From positions 1 to 64,000 of the forward strand of contig NZ_JAEMUX010000047.1 in the NCBI RefSeq assembly GCF_016598475.1: a stretch of DNA of 64,000 nucleotides. The letters run 5' to 3'. Under the pieces are notes generated by a model that saw nothing but the letters and a program-made list of their open reading frames with translations, was not told where the DNA came from and ran no database searches. The position numbers were made by a program, and so were the translations under genes. This DNA is from Streptomyces adelaidensis. GTDB taxonomy: Bacteria; Actinomycetota; Actinomycetes; Streptomycetales; Streptomycetaceae. Below, piece by piece: positions 16,831 through 25,268 of the stretch. How positions within the stretch are numbered: the first letter of the stretch is position 1; each line of letters opens with the position of its first letter.

Positions 16831-17051
16831 GACAGATCACCCCTAGACCGAGCGTTGGCCGCTGCCACGCCCGCGCTCAGGGCCTCGCCGGGCGTGGCCT
16901 GGCGAATGTGCTCCGGCTTCGCGTCCCACTCCCGCCCGCCGCCGGGCGGCCGGAGTTGTACGTACGGCCCCTCGTGGCCCATGACCCGGCCGATCCTGTC
17001 CCGCTTGGTGTCCTTGACGATGTCGCCGAGGCTCGGCTTGAACGCGGTCAT
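16827..17051 (-). CDS. 74-aa small hypothetical protein, SH3-like start
   Basis: MTAFKPSLGDIVKDTKRDRIGRVMGHEGPYVQLRPPGGG reads as a short beta-barrel of the KOW/SH3 kind, common in small Streptomyces proteins that sit beside XRE regulators. The end is Ala-rich and helical. The ATG lies 3 nt after the previous stop, and its own stop overlaps the next start. Confidence 0.7.
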   Translation of the reverse strand: MTAFKPSLGDIVKDTKRDRIGRVMGHEGPYVQLRPPGGGREWDAKPEHIRQATPGEALSAGVAAANARSRGDLS

Positions 17052-17053
17052 GG

Positions 17054-17362
17054 TCACCGGGCCTCCCTCGTCGGAGAGGCCAGAGTTCGGGTCCTCGCGT
17101 CCTCCGGTAGCACGTAGGCGCGCACGAGGGCGCCGGTGATGGAGTCGTCCTCGACGGCGGGGAGGCCAGGGCACGGCCACAGGTGAGGGGCTCTGCGGCG
17201 TCGGGCTGTCGCCAGGAGCGCGCCCCATGTCTCAGGTGAAGTGGCCCCGGTCGGGCGTGGACTGGCTTCCGGCGCCGGGGCGCTGCAGGCGACTTCGCTG
17301 GGCAGTCGCACTGCGAACAGGTGTTTCATCACCCTTTTGAGTGCATGTGATACACAATGCAT
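17054..17362 (-). CDS. First gene of the small-gene operon, 102 aa
   Basis: A hypothetical protein beginning MHCVSHALKRVMKHLFAVRL, with a Pro/Ala-rich middle and a C-terminal part PAVEDDSITGALVRAYVLPE. ATG 17362 has a strong AAGGAG 6 nt upstream, so it is preferred over the internal ATG 17329. It is divergent from the XRE-TPR regulator across about 200 bp, the expected place for an operator. Confidence 0.65.
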   Translation of the reverse strand: MHCVSHALKRVMKHLFAVRLPSEVACSAPAPEASPRPTGATSPETWGALLATARRRRAPHLWPCPGLPAVEDDSITGALVRAYVLPEDARTRTLASPTREAR

Positions 17363-17561
17363 GTCGATCTCCTTACTAGATCGGCCATGCCCCGGGGCTG
17401 TTGCTGGCAGCTGCCGGGGTCAGTTCCGTTCACGCATTGAGACTCGCGTCCTGCACGCAACTCCGGGATGACCAGCAGGTGTTACCGAGGCGGTAATACA
17501 CTCGTTTCTGATTCAGCGCGGGCAGCCCCCGTGCATACGATCACTCCGGAAGTTGGCCACC

Positions 17562-19010
17562 ATGGACGCCACACCCCCTGGCCCGCTCGCCCCCGAGATC
17601 CTCGACCGAGACGACGTCAAGCGAGCTCTGGCAGAGCACGACTTCGCTGCTGCCTTCACCCTCGTCAAGAAGTGGGGCGGCCTCTCCCAGAACAGGATCG
17701 CGTCGGCCTGCCAGCTCACGCCCGGCAAGGTGAGCACGATCATCAGCGGGCAACAGCAGGTGACAAGCTTCGAGGTGATTCGCCGCATCGCTGACGGGCT
17801 ACGGATTCCGGGCCGCATGGTCGGACTCGCAGAGCGTCCGTGGGAGAGGCAGTCCGACGACCCCGACCCACCGAAGCCGCCGACCACAGGGCTCCCCGTT
17901 GACGAAGCTCCCTGGCGCCCCACCACGACCGTGCACCTGGCATCAGAACTGACCAGGAACGACCTCGTGATGGATCGCCGCGCAGCCACGCGCGCCCTAG
18001 CCGGCGCCGCCATGGGAGGCACCGCCCTTCTGGATCCACTCGAAGCCTGGCTACAGCCGACCATCGCGGCCGACCCGTCGCCCAAGCGCGGACGACTCGA
18101 CAAGCGAGACGTTGAAGAGCTGGAGGCCACCACCCGGGCGTTCCGGGCCTGGGACCACAAGTTCGGCGGAGGCCTTCGTCGCAAGGCTGTCGTCGGACAG
18201 CTCAACGAGGTTGCGGCCCACCTCGAAGAGCACCAGGCACCCGTCGTGGAGCAGCGTCTGTACCGGGTGATGGCGCAGCTCGGAGGCATGGCGGCCACGA
18301 TGGCGTGGGACTCCGGGTATCAACAGCGGGCCCAGGACTATTACCGCCTGGCTCTGCGGGCGGCGCACGCTGGAGCGGACCGTGCGTTCGGCGCCAACGT
18401 TCTGGCAGGGATGGCCCGCCAGATGCTCTACCGTGACCGGCCGCAGGACGCCCTTGAACTAGTGCACCTCGCGCAGAAGGGATCGGGCAGGGACTCGGGC
18501 CCGCGCGTGCGAGCCATGCTCCACACCCGGGAGGCCTGGGCATACGCCGCGCTCGGTCGCTCTGCGGCATTTCAACGGGCCACTGACGAAGCCGTCGCGG
18601 CGCTAACGGATGCTGAAGCCGGGCAGGAGCCGTACTGGATCGCCTACTTCGACAGCGCCGAGCTGGCTGGCGTGACTGGTGGCCGCCTGCTCGACATGGC
18701 CCGCAACAACCCGCATCGCCACGCCGAGGCCGCCGCTGGATCCATCCGCCAGGCCCTGTCAAGGCGAGGGCCGGAGGCCGGCCGAAGCCACGCCCTCGAC
18801 CTGATCGGCCTGGCCGAGTGCCACTTCCTCGTCGGAGACGTGGCGGGCGCCGTCGAGCACACCCGCAGTGCGGTCGACGCCGCGTCGCGCACACAGTCCA
18901 GCCGAGTGCGAGCCCAGCTTGGCCAGCTGTACCCGTACACCGTCGGTCGGAGTACGTCGCGCGCAGTGGGCGAGGCACGCACTATGATCCGCGAGCTGCT
19001 GTCGAGCTGA
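17562..19010 (+). CDS. XRE-family regulator with TPR-like C-terminal region
   Basis: A 482-aa protein. An N-terminal XRE HTH (about residues 35-75: GGLSQNRIASACQLTPGKVSTIISGQQQVTSFEVIRRIADGL) is followed by a Pro-rich linker, a segment MDRRAATRALAGAAMGGTALL common in this family, and about 300 residues of helical repeats (QQRAQDYYRLALRAAHAGAD, RVRAMLHTREAWAYAALGRS) of TPR type. ATG 17562 follows GGAAG at 9 nt; an in-frame TTG at 17553 is the alternative. It is followed by a SLOG gene after 9 bp, so the two form a unit, and it is divergent from the small-gene chain it may control. Confidence 0.88.
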   Translation: MDATPPGPLAPEILDRDDVKRALAEHDFAAAFTLVKKWGGLSQNRIASACQLTPGKVSTIISGQQQVTSFEVIRRIADGLRIPGRMVGLAERPWERQSDDPDPPKPPTTGLPVDEAPWRPTTTVHLASELTRNDLVMDRRAATRALAGAAMGGTALLDPLEAWLQPTIAADPSPKRGRLDKRDVEELEATTRAFRAWDHKFGGGLRRKAVVGQLNEVAAHLEEHQAPVVEQRLYRVMAQLGGMAATMAWDSGYQQRAQDYYRLALRAAHAGADRAFGANVLAGMARQMLYRDRPQDALELVHLAQKGSGRDSGPRVRAMLHTREAWAYAALGRSAAFQRATDEAVAALTDAEAGQEPYWIAYFDSAELAGVTGGRLLDMARNNPHRHAEAAAGSIRQALSRRGPEAGRSHALDLIGLAECHFLVGDVAGAVEHTRSAVDAASRTQSSRVRAQLGQLYPYTVGRSTSRAVGEARTMIRELLSS

Positions 19011-19019
19011 AGGAGCAAC

Positions 19020-19508
19020 GTGACCACCATCGCCGTGACCGGGCACATGGACCTGACCGAGGCCAGCGTGCCGTTGGTGCGCGACGCACTACGGCAAGCG
19101 CTGAAGCCGTACGCCGATGGCGAGCTGACAGGTGTGTCCTGCATCGCCAAGGGCGCCGACTCCTTGTTCGCCGAGGCCGTCCTTGAGGTCGGCGGACGCC
19201 TGGTCGCGGTCATCCCCTCACAGGACTACCGCCGGAACAAGGTCAAGCCGGACCACGCGGCGACCTTCGACCGGCTCGCTGCGGCAGCCTCCGAGGTGCT
19301 CGTACTCCCCAACGAGACAGCCAACCGAGCCGCCTATGGGGACGCCAACCGCACATTGCTGGAGCGAGCCGACCGCCTGATGGCTGTATGGAACGGCGAG
19401 CCGCCAAACAGCAAGGGAGGCGGGACTGCTGACACCGTCATCGAGGCACAGGAATCCGGTCTGCCCGTCGACGTCGTCTGGCCGGACGGCGCAGCACGTC
19501 GGAGCTGA
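19020..19508 (+). CDS. SLOG-superfamily nucleotide-binding protein
   Basis: A 162-aa Rossmann-like protein. VTGHMDLTE at the start, SCIAKGADSLFAEAVLEVGG, VLPNETANRAAYGDANRTLL and the closing WNGEPPNSKGGGTADTVIEA...VVWPDG are the pattern of SLOG/LOG-DprA-like proteins, which bind or process nucleotide derivatives and occur as sensors in bacterial conflict systems. GTG 19020 follows AAGGAG by 5 nt. No effector (TM or nuclease) is fused. It is coupled to the XRE-TPR gene and ends at a strong terminator. Confidence 0.75.
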   Translation: MTTIAVTGHMDLTEASVPLVRDALRQALKPYADGELTGVSCIAKGADSLFAEAVLEVGGRLVAVIPSQDYRRNKVKPDHAATFDRLAAAASEVLVLPNETANRAAYGDANRTLLERADRLMAVWNGEPPNSKGGGTADTVIEAQESGLPVDVVWPDGAARRS

Positions 19509-19525
19509 ATCAGCAGAACGACGAC

Positions 19526-19565
19526 GTGCCCCCTGCACGACCCGTGAGGGCCGTGCAGGGGGCAC
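19526..19565 (+). terminator. Terminator after the SLOG gene
   Basis: A perfect 14-bp stem GTGCCCCCTGCACG/CGTGCAGGGGGCAC, 17 bp past the stop. It could serve both strands, since the downstream gene converges. Confidence 0.8.
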
Positions 19566-19569
19566 AGTG

Positions 19570-20081
19570 TCATGTGTTGTCGGTGTCGGCTGTGAGGGTC
19601 CATGTACGGGCGTCGACCCAGTCCACGGCGTCCCTCAGCGACTGCCCGCTATTGGGGGCTGCAGCTCGTGCTCGACGGAGGTCAGACGGACCGCGATCTG
19701 ACGCAGGCGCGCCATCACGCCCAACCGTCCCGGCACACCCGGCCGTTCGGGCACACCGTGCCAGTCGTCAACCAAGTCATCCATCCGGTCGACAATCCGA
19801 CGCACGCCCCGGAACGTCCTCCAGACCAGCGCGGCCTGGCCCGCGACCGCCACGGCGGCCACGCTCCAGATGACCAGCACGTCGACGGCGGCGCCCGCAG
19901 CCCTGTTGACCACGGCGGACACCCGGTCGAGGAGCGCGGCGGCGGCCCGGGCGCGCCCCACCACCGGCCGCTGCGCGACCCGCGCGGTGGGCGGCACGAC
20001 GAGCGTCACCTGCTCCTCGTACACGTTCCGCAGTTGGGCGGCGAGCCGGTGCGCCAACCCGTCGTCACCGCAGACGACCAT
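19570..20081 (-). pseudogene. TrkA-N-like N-terminus fused to a frameshifted phage-type membrane protein
   Basis: Residues 1-63 (MVVCGDDGLAHRLAAQL..., VTLVVPPTA) match the start of actinobacterial NAD-binding ion-channel-related proteins. From about 19892 the sequence changes to a small membrane protein: one helix (DVLVIWSVAAVAVAGQAALV), then MDDLVDDWHGVPERPGVPGR and a helix ending VEHELQP, typical of actinophage/island proteins. A five-G tract at 19654-19658 breaks the frame: the annotated frame stops soon after, but the next frame continues PNSGQSLRDAVDWVDART to a stop at 19570, as family members do. Either a true frameshift or a sequencing slip; the fusion itself is clear. Confidence 0.7.
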
Positions 20082-20373
20082 GTGCGCGCCGGAGTCGGCG
20101 GCTGGCCTCCCCTCCCGCTCTGTCCGCTCGGTCCGGGCCGACGCCGACCGGAGCGGCGGACGGTGCCGCTGTGCCGGTCGTACCGCCCGCGTCGGCCGGA
20201 CCCGCCTGTCTGCCCGGACCGGTATGGCTGCTCTGGCTGCTCTGTCGCGAAGGGCTCCCCACGAGGCAGAAGACTGCCTCATCGGGGCAGCCGGTTCCTT
20301 CGCGCGTGATCCAGATCACAGTTGACGGTGTGAGTGCGACGACGGGTGGACATCCGTACTCAAGAAGGACGGG

Positions 20374-21054
20374 GTGACGACCGGTGTCCGGATGCGAGGA
20401 TGGGGCGCCATGACCGCAGGGTGGGGTTCCCGCACAGTACGAGCCGCGATGTTCGCGGCCGTCTGTGTGCTGCTCGCCGCCCTGGGCCACGTGATGATGT
20501 CCGGCAACCATGTGCCCTGGTGGGCGCTGTCCGCCGGGGCCGCCGCGACCGGCGCCGTGGGCTGGTTCCTGGCCGGACGTGAACGCGGCCTCCCTCTCAT
20601 CACGTCCGTCGTGGTCACCGCCCAGACGGCCCTTCACGCCGGCTTCGAGCTGGCGCAGTCGTCGAGCCCGATGGGCTCGGGCGGTTCCATGGACATGGGC
20701 TCCGCCCACATGATTCACACGGTCCACACGGGCGCGGCCGGTCACATGAACCATGCGAACCCCACCGGGTACTTCCTCGACGGCACCTCGTCCGGCATGG
20801 TCGCCGCGCATCTGCTGGCCGCGCTGCTGTGCGGGCTGTGGCTGGCGAGCGGCGAACGCGCCGCCTTCGATCTGCTGCGGGCCGTGGCCGGCTGGCTGGC
20901 CGCGCCGCTGCGACTGTCGCTCGCGCTGCCCGCCGCACCGGAGCGGCCGCGTCCGCGGGTACGCCGCGGACGCTCCGACCGTTCGCCGCTGCGGCTCCTC
21001 CTCGTCCATGCGATCACCTCTCGGGGTCCACCCGCCGGAACCGCTGTCATCTGA
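20374..21054 (+). CDS. Met/His-rich integral membrane protein
   Basis: A 226-aa membrane protein with about five helices (AAMFAAVCVLLAALGHVMM, WALSAGAAATGAVGWFLAG, LITSVVVTAQTALHAGFEL, GMVAAHLLAALLCGLWLA). An external loop between helices 3 and 4 is rich in Met and His (SMDMGSAHMIHTVHTGAAGHMNH), as in copper-handling proteins. GTG 20374 follows AAGGA; ATG 20392 and 20411 are alternatives. It lies upstream of an ECF sigma factor on the same strand. A role in copper or other soft-metal stress is inferred only from the loop. Confidence 0.8.
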   Translation: MTTGVRMRGWGAMTAGWGSRTVRAAMFAAVCVLLAALGHVMMSGNHVPWWALSAGAAATGAVGWFLAGRERGLPLITSVVVTAQTALHAGFELAQSSSPMGSGGSMDMGSAHMIHTVHTGAAGHMNHANPTGYFLDGTSSGMVAAHLLAALLCGLWLASGERAAFDLLRAVAGWLAAPLRLSLALPAAPERPRPRVRRGRSDRSPLRLLLVHAITSRGPPAGTAVI

Positions 21055-21210
21055 CGACAGCCGGTGCCCCGAGGCCGCTCTACGCGCCTCGGGCCTCGGC
21101 CGTACGCCGCCGAAGCGCGTGCCGTACGGCCGGTTCCTCCTCCCTCACCGAACCGCCGCGCGTGCCCGTGCCGGCGGTCCGGATTCCGGATGCTCCGCGA
21201 AGGACACCAC

Positions 21211-21798
21211 GTGATCACCCTTACTCCCCTGCCCGCCTCCGTCCCCCAGCCGAGGTCGGCCACGACCGACGAGTCGATAACCGCCTGGGCGCTCGCCGCT
21301 CGTGGGGGTGACCCCGAGGCCGTCGAACGGTTCGTCGGTGCGCTGCACCGGGACGTGCAGCGGTTCGTCGCCCATCTGTGCGCCGATCCGCAGGCGGTCG
21401 ACGATCTGGCCCAGGACACGTTTCTGCGGGCGCTCGGCAGTCTGCATCGGTTCGAGGGGCGTTGTTCGGCCCGCACGTGGCTGCTGTCCATCGCCCGGCG
21501 GGCGGTGACCGACAGCTTTCGGTATGCGGCGGCTCGGCCGCGGTTGTCGGACGCGGCGGACTGGCGGGTGGCTGTCGAGCGGGCTCAGCCTCGGGGGTTG
21601 CCCGGGTTCGACGACGGGGTCGCGCTTGTCGATCTGCTGGGGGCTCTGCCGGATGAGCGGCGTGAGGCGTTCGTGCTCACGCAGGTGCTCGGGTTGTCCT
21701 ATGAGGACGCGGCGGAGTTGACCTCCTGTCCTATCGGTACCGTGCGGTCGCGTGTGGCGCGGGCTCGGGCGACGCTTGTGCAACTGCTGTCTGCCTGA
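21211..21798 (+). CDS. ECF-type RNA polymerase sigma factor
   Basis: A 195-aa sigma-70 family protein with region 2 (VDDLAQDTFLRALGSLHRF, CSARTWLLSIARRAVTD) and region 4 (LPDERREAFVLTQVLGLSYEDAAELTSCPIGTVRSRVARAR). No zinc-finger anti-sigma gene adjoins it, unlike most ECF factors. GTG 21211 has GAAGGA 6 nt upstream; an ATG at 21190 is in frame but worse placed. It resembles the SigC-like ECF class. The partner membrane gene just upstream may be its target or sensor. Confidence 0.9.
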   Translation: MITLTPLPASVPQPRSATTDESITAWALAARGGDPEAVERFVGALHRDVQRFVAHLCADPQAVDDLAQDTFLRALGSLHRFEGRCSARTWLLSIARRAVTDSFRYAAARPRLSDAADWRVAVERAQPRGLPGFDDGVALVDLLGALPDERREAFVLTQVLGLSYEDAAELTSCPIGTVRSRVARARATLVQLLSA

Positions 21799-21810
21799 GC
21801 CCCGATTTTG

Positions 21811-21934
21811 GCTGCGGGTGCGTGGGGGCTTGTCGCGCAGTTCCCCGCGCCCCTGAAAAGCAGGGGCTGCGCCCCGTGCTTTTCGCCTTCAGGGGCGCGG
21901 GGAACTGCGCGAGCAACCCCCACGCACCCGCAGC
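21811..21934. repeat. Large palindromic repeat, copy 1
   Basis: Long imperfect arms GCTGCGGGTGCGTGGGGG.../...CCCCCACGCACCCGCAGC enclose an inner stem CAGTTCCCCGCGCCCCTGAA/TTCAGGGGCGCGGGGAACTG and an inner loop with GCAGGGGCTGCGCCCCGTGC. It lies between convergent genes (sigma factor and S9 peptidase) and should end transcription from both sides. Copy 2 is at 41789-41940. Confidence 0.85.
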
Positions 21935-21948
21935 CGACCGACAACCCG

Positions 21949-23781
21949 CTACGGGCTTACGCCGAGGTGGCGTTCCGCGAAGGCCAGTTCCAGGCGGAGT
22001 TGTTTGATGCGTTCGTCCACTACGAGGGAACCGTGGCCGGCGTCGTAGCGGTACACCTCGTGGATGGCGGCCCGGTTCACCAGGCGGGCGACGTAGTTGT
22101 CGACCTGGCGGATGGGACAGCGGGGGTCGTTGACGCCGGCGGAGATGTAGACGGGGGACTTCACCGCGTCGACGTATGTCAGGGGCGACGACGCCTCGAA
22201 CCGCTCGGGCACCTCCTCAGGCGTGCCCCCCAGCAACGTACGGTCCATCGCCTTGAGGGCCTCCATCTCGTCGTGGTAGGCGGTGACGTAGTCCGCGACG
22301 GGCACGGCGGCGATGCCGAGGCTCCAGGCGTCCGGCTGGGTGCCGAGGCCGAGGAGGGTGAGGTATCCGCCCCAGGAGCCGCCGGTGAGGATCAGCCGGT
22401 CGGGGTCGGCGAAGCCGGAGTCCACGGCCCAGTCCCGCACCGCCGCGATGTCCTCCAGCTCGATGAGGCCGACCCGGTGCTTGAGGGCGTCGGTCCAGGC
22501 TCGGCCGTAGCCCGTGGAGCCTCGGTAGTTGATGCGGATCACCGCGTACCCGTGGTCCAGCCAGGCGGCGGGGCCGGCGGCGAAGGAGTCGCTGTCGTGC
22601 CAGGTCGGGCCGCCGTGGATGTCGAAGACGGTGGGGCAGGGGCCGGCCGGGAGCCCCGCCGGGCGTTGCACGAGGGCGTGGACCCGGCCACCGGGGCTCT
22701 CCACCCACACGTCCTCCACCGGCACCGAACCGGGCGACTTCAGGCCCGGCGGATCCAGCACCACAGCACCCGTCGTCGACCGGACGACCGGCGGCTCGGC
22801 GGCCGACGACCACAGGTACTCGACGCTGCCGTCGGGGCGGACCGTGGCCCCGGAGACCGTGCCCCTCGGGGTGTCCACGCGCTCCAGGCGGCGCGTCGCC
22901 AGGTCATAGCGGAACAGCTCGCTGCGGGCCTCGAAGCTGTGGGCGACGAGGAGGGCGGAGCCGTCCGGATACCACTCGGCGCTCAGGTCGCCCGCCAACC
23001 GGCCGGCGAGTCCGAGGTCGGTCTCCTCGCCGGACACCACGTCCCAGACGAGCGGCTCCCAACGGCCGCTCCGCTGGTGCCCGATGAGCAGCCGGGTGTC
23101 GCCGTCGACAGGTGCGAAGCCCATCACCTCCAGGCCCAGCTCGACCGTGCCGCCCTTGGTGTCGTCCAGTTCGGCGACCGCCGTGCCGTCCGGCCGGACC
23201 ACGCGCAGCGCCGAGTGCATCGCGTCGCCGTGCTCGGTGTGCTCGATCGCGATGAGCGAGCCGTCGTGGGAAAGGTCGCCGACCCCGGCCGACTCGCGGT
23301 GCCGGTAGATCTCGACGGGGGCCGCGTCCTGCCGGGACAGATGGATCGTGGAGCCGTCCTCGTCCGTCGAACGGCCGACGATCGCCGTACGGCCGTCGCG
23401 CCCGATGGCCAGGCCCGCCGGGTACGACGCGTCCAGACCAGGTGCCGCCTCGTCGTCCGGGCCGCCGTGGAAGGGCTGGCGCCGCCAGACGCCGAACTCG
23501 TCGCCGTCCTTGTCGTCGAACCACCAGATCCACTCGCCGTCCGGCGAGAGCACACCGTCCGTCGTACCGTTGGCCCGGTTCGTGACCTGGCGCTGATCGC
23601 CGGTCTCGCGGTCCCACGCGTACAACTCGTACGTGCCCGTGGCGTTGGACACGAACAGTGAGCGGTGCGGTGCGTCTTCCGCCCAGTCCGGCAGGGACAC
23701 CCTCGGCGCCCGGAACCTCTTCTCCCAGTCGGGCATCTGCCCGCTCTGCTCCTGCGGGGTGGACCCGTTGCTCTCAGTCAT
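21949..23781 (-). CDS. S9-family serine peptidase (prolyl oligopeptidase-like)
   Basis: A 610-aa cytoplasmic-type peptidase or acylaminoacyl peptidase. The first 350 residues form a beta-propeller (repeated ...SPDGEWIWW, SHDGSLIAIEH, YPDGSALLV), followed by an alpha/beta hydrolase domain with FDIHGGPTW (oxyanion region), nucleophile GGSWGGY, aspartate in AGVNDPRCP and histidine in DAGHGSLV. No signal peptide. ATG 23781 is chosen over an upstream in-frame start. It would cut short peptides; the specificity cannot be read from sequence. Confidence 0.93.
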   Translation of the reverse strand: MTESNGSTPQEQSGQMPDWEKRFRAPRVSLPDWAEDAPHRSLFVSNATGTYELYAWDRETGDQRQVTNRANGTTDGVLSPDGEWIWWFDDKDGDEFGVWRRQPFHGGPDDEAAPGLDASYPAGLAIGRDGRTAIVGRSTDEDGSTIHLSRQDAAPVEIYRHRESAGVGDLSHDGSLIAIEHTEHGDAMHSALRVVRPDGTAVAELDDTKGGTVELGLEVMGFAPVDGDTRLLIGHQRSGRWEPLVWDVVSGEETDLGLAGRLAGDLSAEWYPDGSALLVAHSFEARSELFRYDLATRRLERVDTPRGTVSGATVRPDGSVEYLWSSAAEPPVVRSTTGAVVLDPPGLKSPGSVPVEDVWVESPGGRVHALVQRPAGLPAGPCPTVFDIHGGPTWHDSDSFAAGPAAWLDHGYAVIRINYRGSTGYGRAWTDALKHRVGLIELEDIAAVRDWAVDSGFADPDRLILTGGSWGGYLTLLGLGTQPDAWSLGIAAVPVADYVTAYHDEMEALKAMDRTLLGGTPEEVPERFEASSPLTYVDAVKSPVYISAGVNDPRCPIRQVDNYVARLVNRAAIHEVYRYDAGHGSLVVDERIKQLRLELAFAERHLGVSP

Positions 23782-23943
23782 GGCCCCATACTGCCCCGCC
23801 CGCATGACAATGTGCCGCCGAGGTCCCCAGCCTGTGGATAACTTCCGACCGGCCGGGGCCCCGCCGGTACCGCCCCGATGCCAACTCGGTGCCGTATACC
23901 CAGGTCAGGACCGATTGTCAGTGGCCGGGTGCAGACTCTGCGC

Positions 23944-24327
23944 ATGACCTCAACGACCGATCTACGCAAGACCGTCGAGAGTTTCTGGGCCGCCGCCGAG
24001 GGCCGGGACTGGGCCGCGTTCGCCGAGACGCTGGCCGAGGACGTGGTGTACGAGCTGCCGCAGACGCGGGAGCGGATCCTCGGCAGGCAGCGGTATGTGG
24101 AGTTCAACCGGGAGTATCCGGGCGACTGGCACGCCCGGATCGAGCGGATCGTCGCCGAGCCGGGGCAGGTGGTCAGCTGGACACACGTGACCGTGGGGGT
24201 GGAGGAGATGCACGCGATCTCCTTCTTCACGGGGGACGAGGAGGGCCGGATAGCCACGGTCACCGACTTCTGGCCCGAGCCCTACGAGCCGCCGGCCGGT
24301 CGTGAGCATCTCGTCGAGCGGTACTGA
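23944..24327 (+). CDS. SnoaL/NTF2-like protein
   Basis: A 127-aa cone-shaped NTF2 fold: an N-terminal helix (TTDLRKTVESFWAAAEGRDWAAFAETLAEDVVYEL) and strands ending ATVTDFWPEPYEPP. Members range from polyketide cyclases to ligand-binding proteins without activity. No biosynthetic context is present, so it stays a fold-level call. Confidence 0.82.
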   Translation: MTSTTDLRKTVESFWAAAEGRDWAAFAETLAEDVVYELPQTRERILGRQRYVEFNREYPGDWHARIERIVAEPGQVVSWTHVTVGVEEMHAISFFTGDEEGRIATVTDFWPEPYEPPAGREHLVERY

Positions 24328-24413
24328 GCGGCGGGCCGCCGCCTTCCGGGTGCCCGTGGGGGCCGAGACCGCAGCCGACCCCGCAGCCGGGCGCCCGGCG
24401 CGGGCCCCGTACG

Positions 24414-25268
24414 GTGGACGACGTGTACCGGTTTCTGCTGACGCCCCGATGGTGGGGGATCAACGTCTTCGTGCTGCTCGCCATCCCCTTCTGCGTGTTC
24501 ATGGGGTCGTGGCAGCTGAGCCGGTTCGAGGACCGCATGGCGGACCACCGCGCGGCGACCGAGCGGATCGACCCGGCGGACCGGGCCCCGGCACGGCCGC
24601 TGGCCGAGCTGCTGCCGGTGGACAAGGTGACCTCGGGCGAACTGGCCACCGCGACCGGCCGGTACGGCGAGCAACTCCTCGTGCCCAACCGCGAGTTGGA
24701 CGGCAGGAACGGCTTCTACGTGCTGACGCTGCTGCGCACCGACGAGGGCAGGGCCCTGCCTGTCGTACGGGGCTGGCTGCCCGGCACCGCGGACCCCGAC
24801 CGGGCCCCGGCCGCGCCCACCGGCGAGGTCACCGTCACCGGTTCGCTCCAGTCGGCCGAGATCCCGGGGTCGAACGGCGTGCCCGCCCAGGGCGGGCTCC
24901 CGGCCGGCCAGACCGCGGCGATCAGCGCGGCGGCGTTGGTGAACCTGGTGCCGGACGACCTGTACGACGGCTGGATCACGCTCGAAAGGGGCGACTCGGG
25001 GATGAAGGCGGTGCCCGCGACGACCCCGCAGGACACCGGGCTCAACCTGAAGGCGTTCCAGAACCTCGGCTACACCGGCGAGTGGTTCGTCTTCGCCGGC
25101 TTCGTCGTCTTCATGTGGTTCCGGCTGCTGCGCCGCGAGGTCGAGTTCATCCGGGACGCGGAGCTGGGCCTGGTCCCGGACGAGGACTCCGGCGACGGGG
25201 ACCCCGTCGACCAGGACTCCGTCGAAGCGGACTCCGCTCAGGAAACCGCCACGAGCCCCGTCCGGTAG
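24414..25268 (+). CDS. SURF1-family cytochrome oxidase assembly protein
   Basis: A 284-aa membrane protein with the SURF1 layout: an N-terminal helix (WWGINVFVLLAIPFCVFMGSWQLSRF, the GxWQxxR signature), an extracytoplasmic domain with PNRELDGRNGFYVLTLL and VVRGWLP, a C-terminal helix (WFVFAGFVVFMWFRLLRRE) and an acidic tail. It helps heme a insertion or assembly of the aa3 oxidase. GTG 24414 is the start. The last 31 nt overlap the convergent membrane-protein gene at 25238. Confidence 0.9.
   Translation: MDDVYRFLLTPRWWGINVFVLLAIPFCVFMGSWQLSRFEDRMADHRAATERIDPADRAPARPLAELLPVDKVTSGELATATGRYGEQLLVPNRELDGRNGFYVLTLLRTDEGRALPVVRGWLPGTADPDRAPAAPTGEVTVTGSLQSAEIPGSNGVPAQGGLPAGQTAAISAAALVNLVPDDLYDGWITLERGDSGMKAVPATTPQDTGLNLKAFQNLGYTGEWFVFAGFVVFMWFRLLRREVEFIRDAELGLVPDEDSGDGDPVDQDSVEADSAQETATSPVR

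Larger units (their letters stand above)
16205..19890. mobile_element. Candidate inserted island between two broken genes
   Basis: The left limit is where cobW stops matching its family; the right limit is where a TrkA-N-like N-terminus gives way to a phage-type membrane protein. Both truncated genes point into the segment. Inside are a five-gene chain of tiny genes, an XRE-TPR regulator, a SLOG protein and the phage-type sequence. No integrase, tRNA target or clear attachment repeats were found, so it is either a remnant or arose by replacement recombination. Confidence 0.45.
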
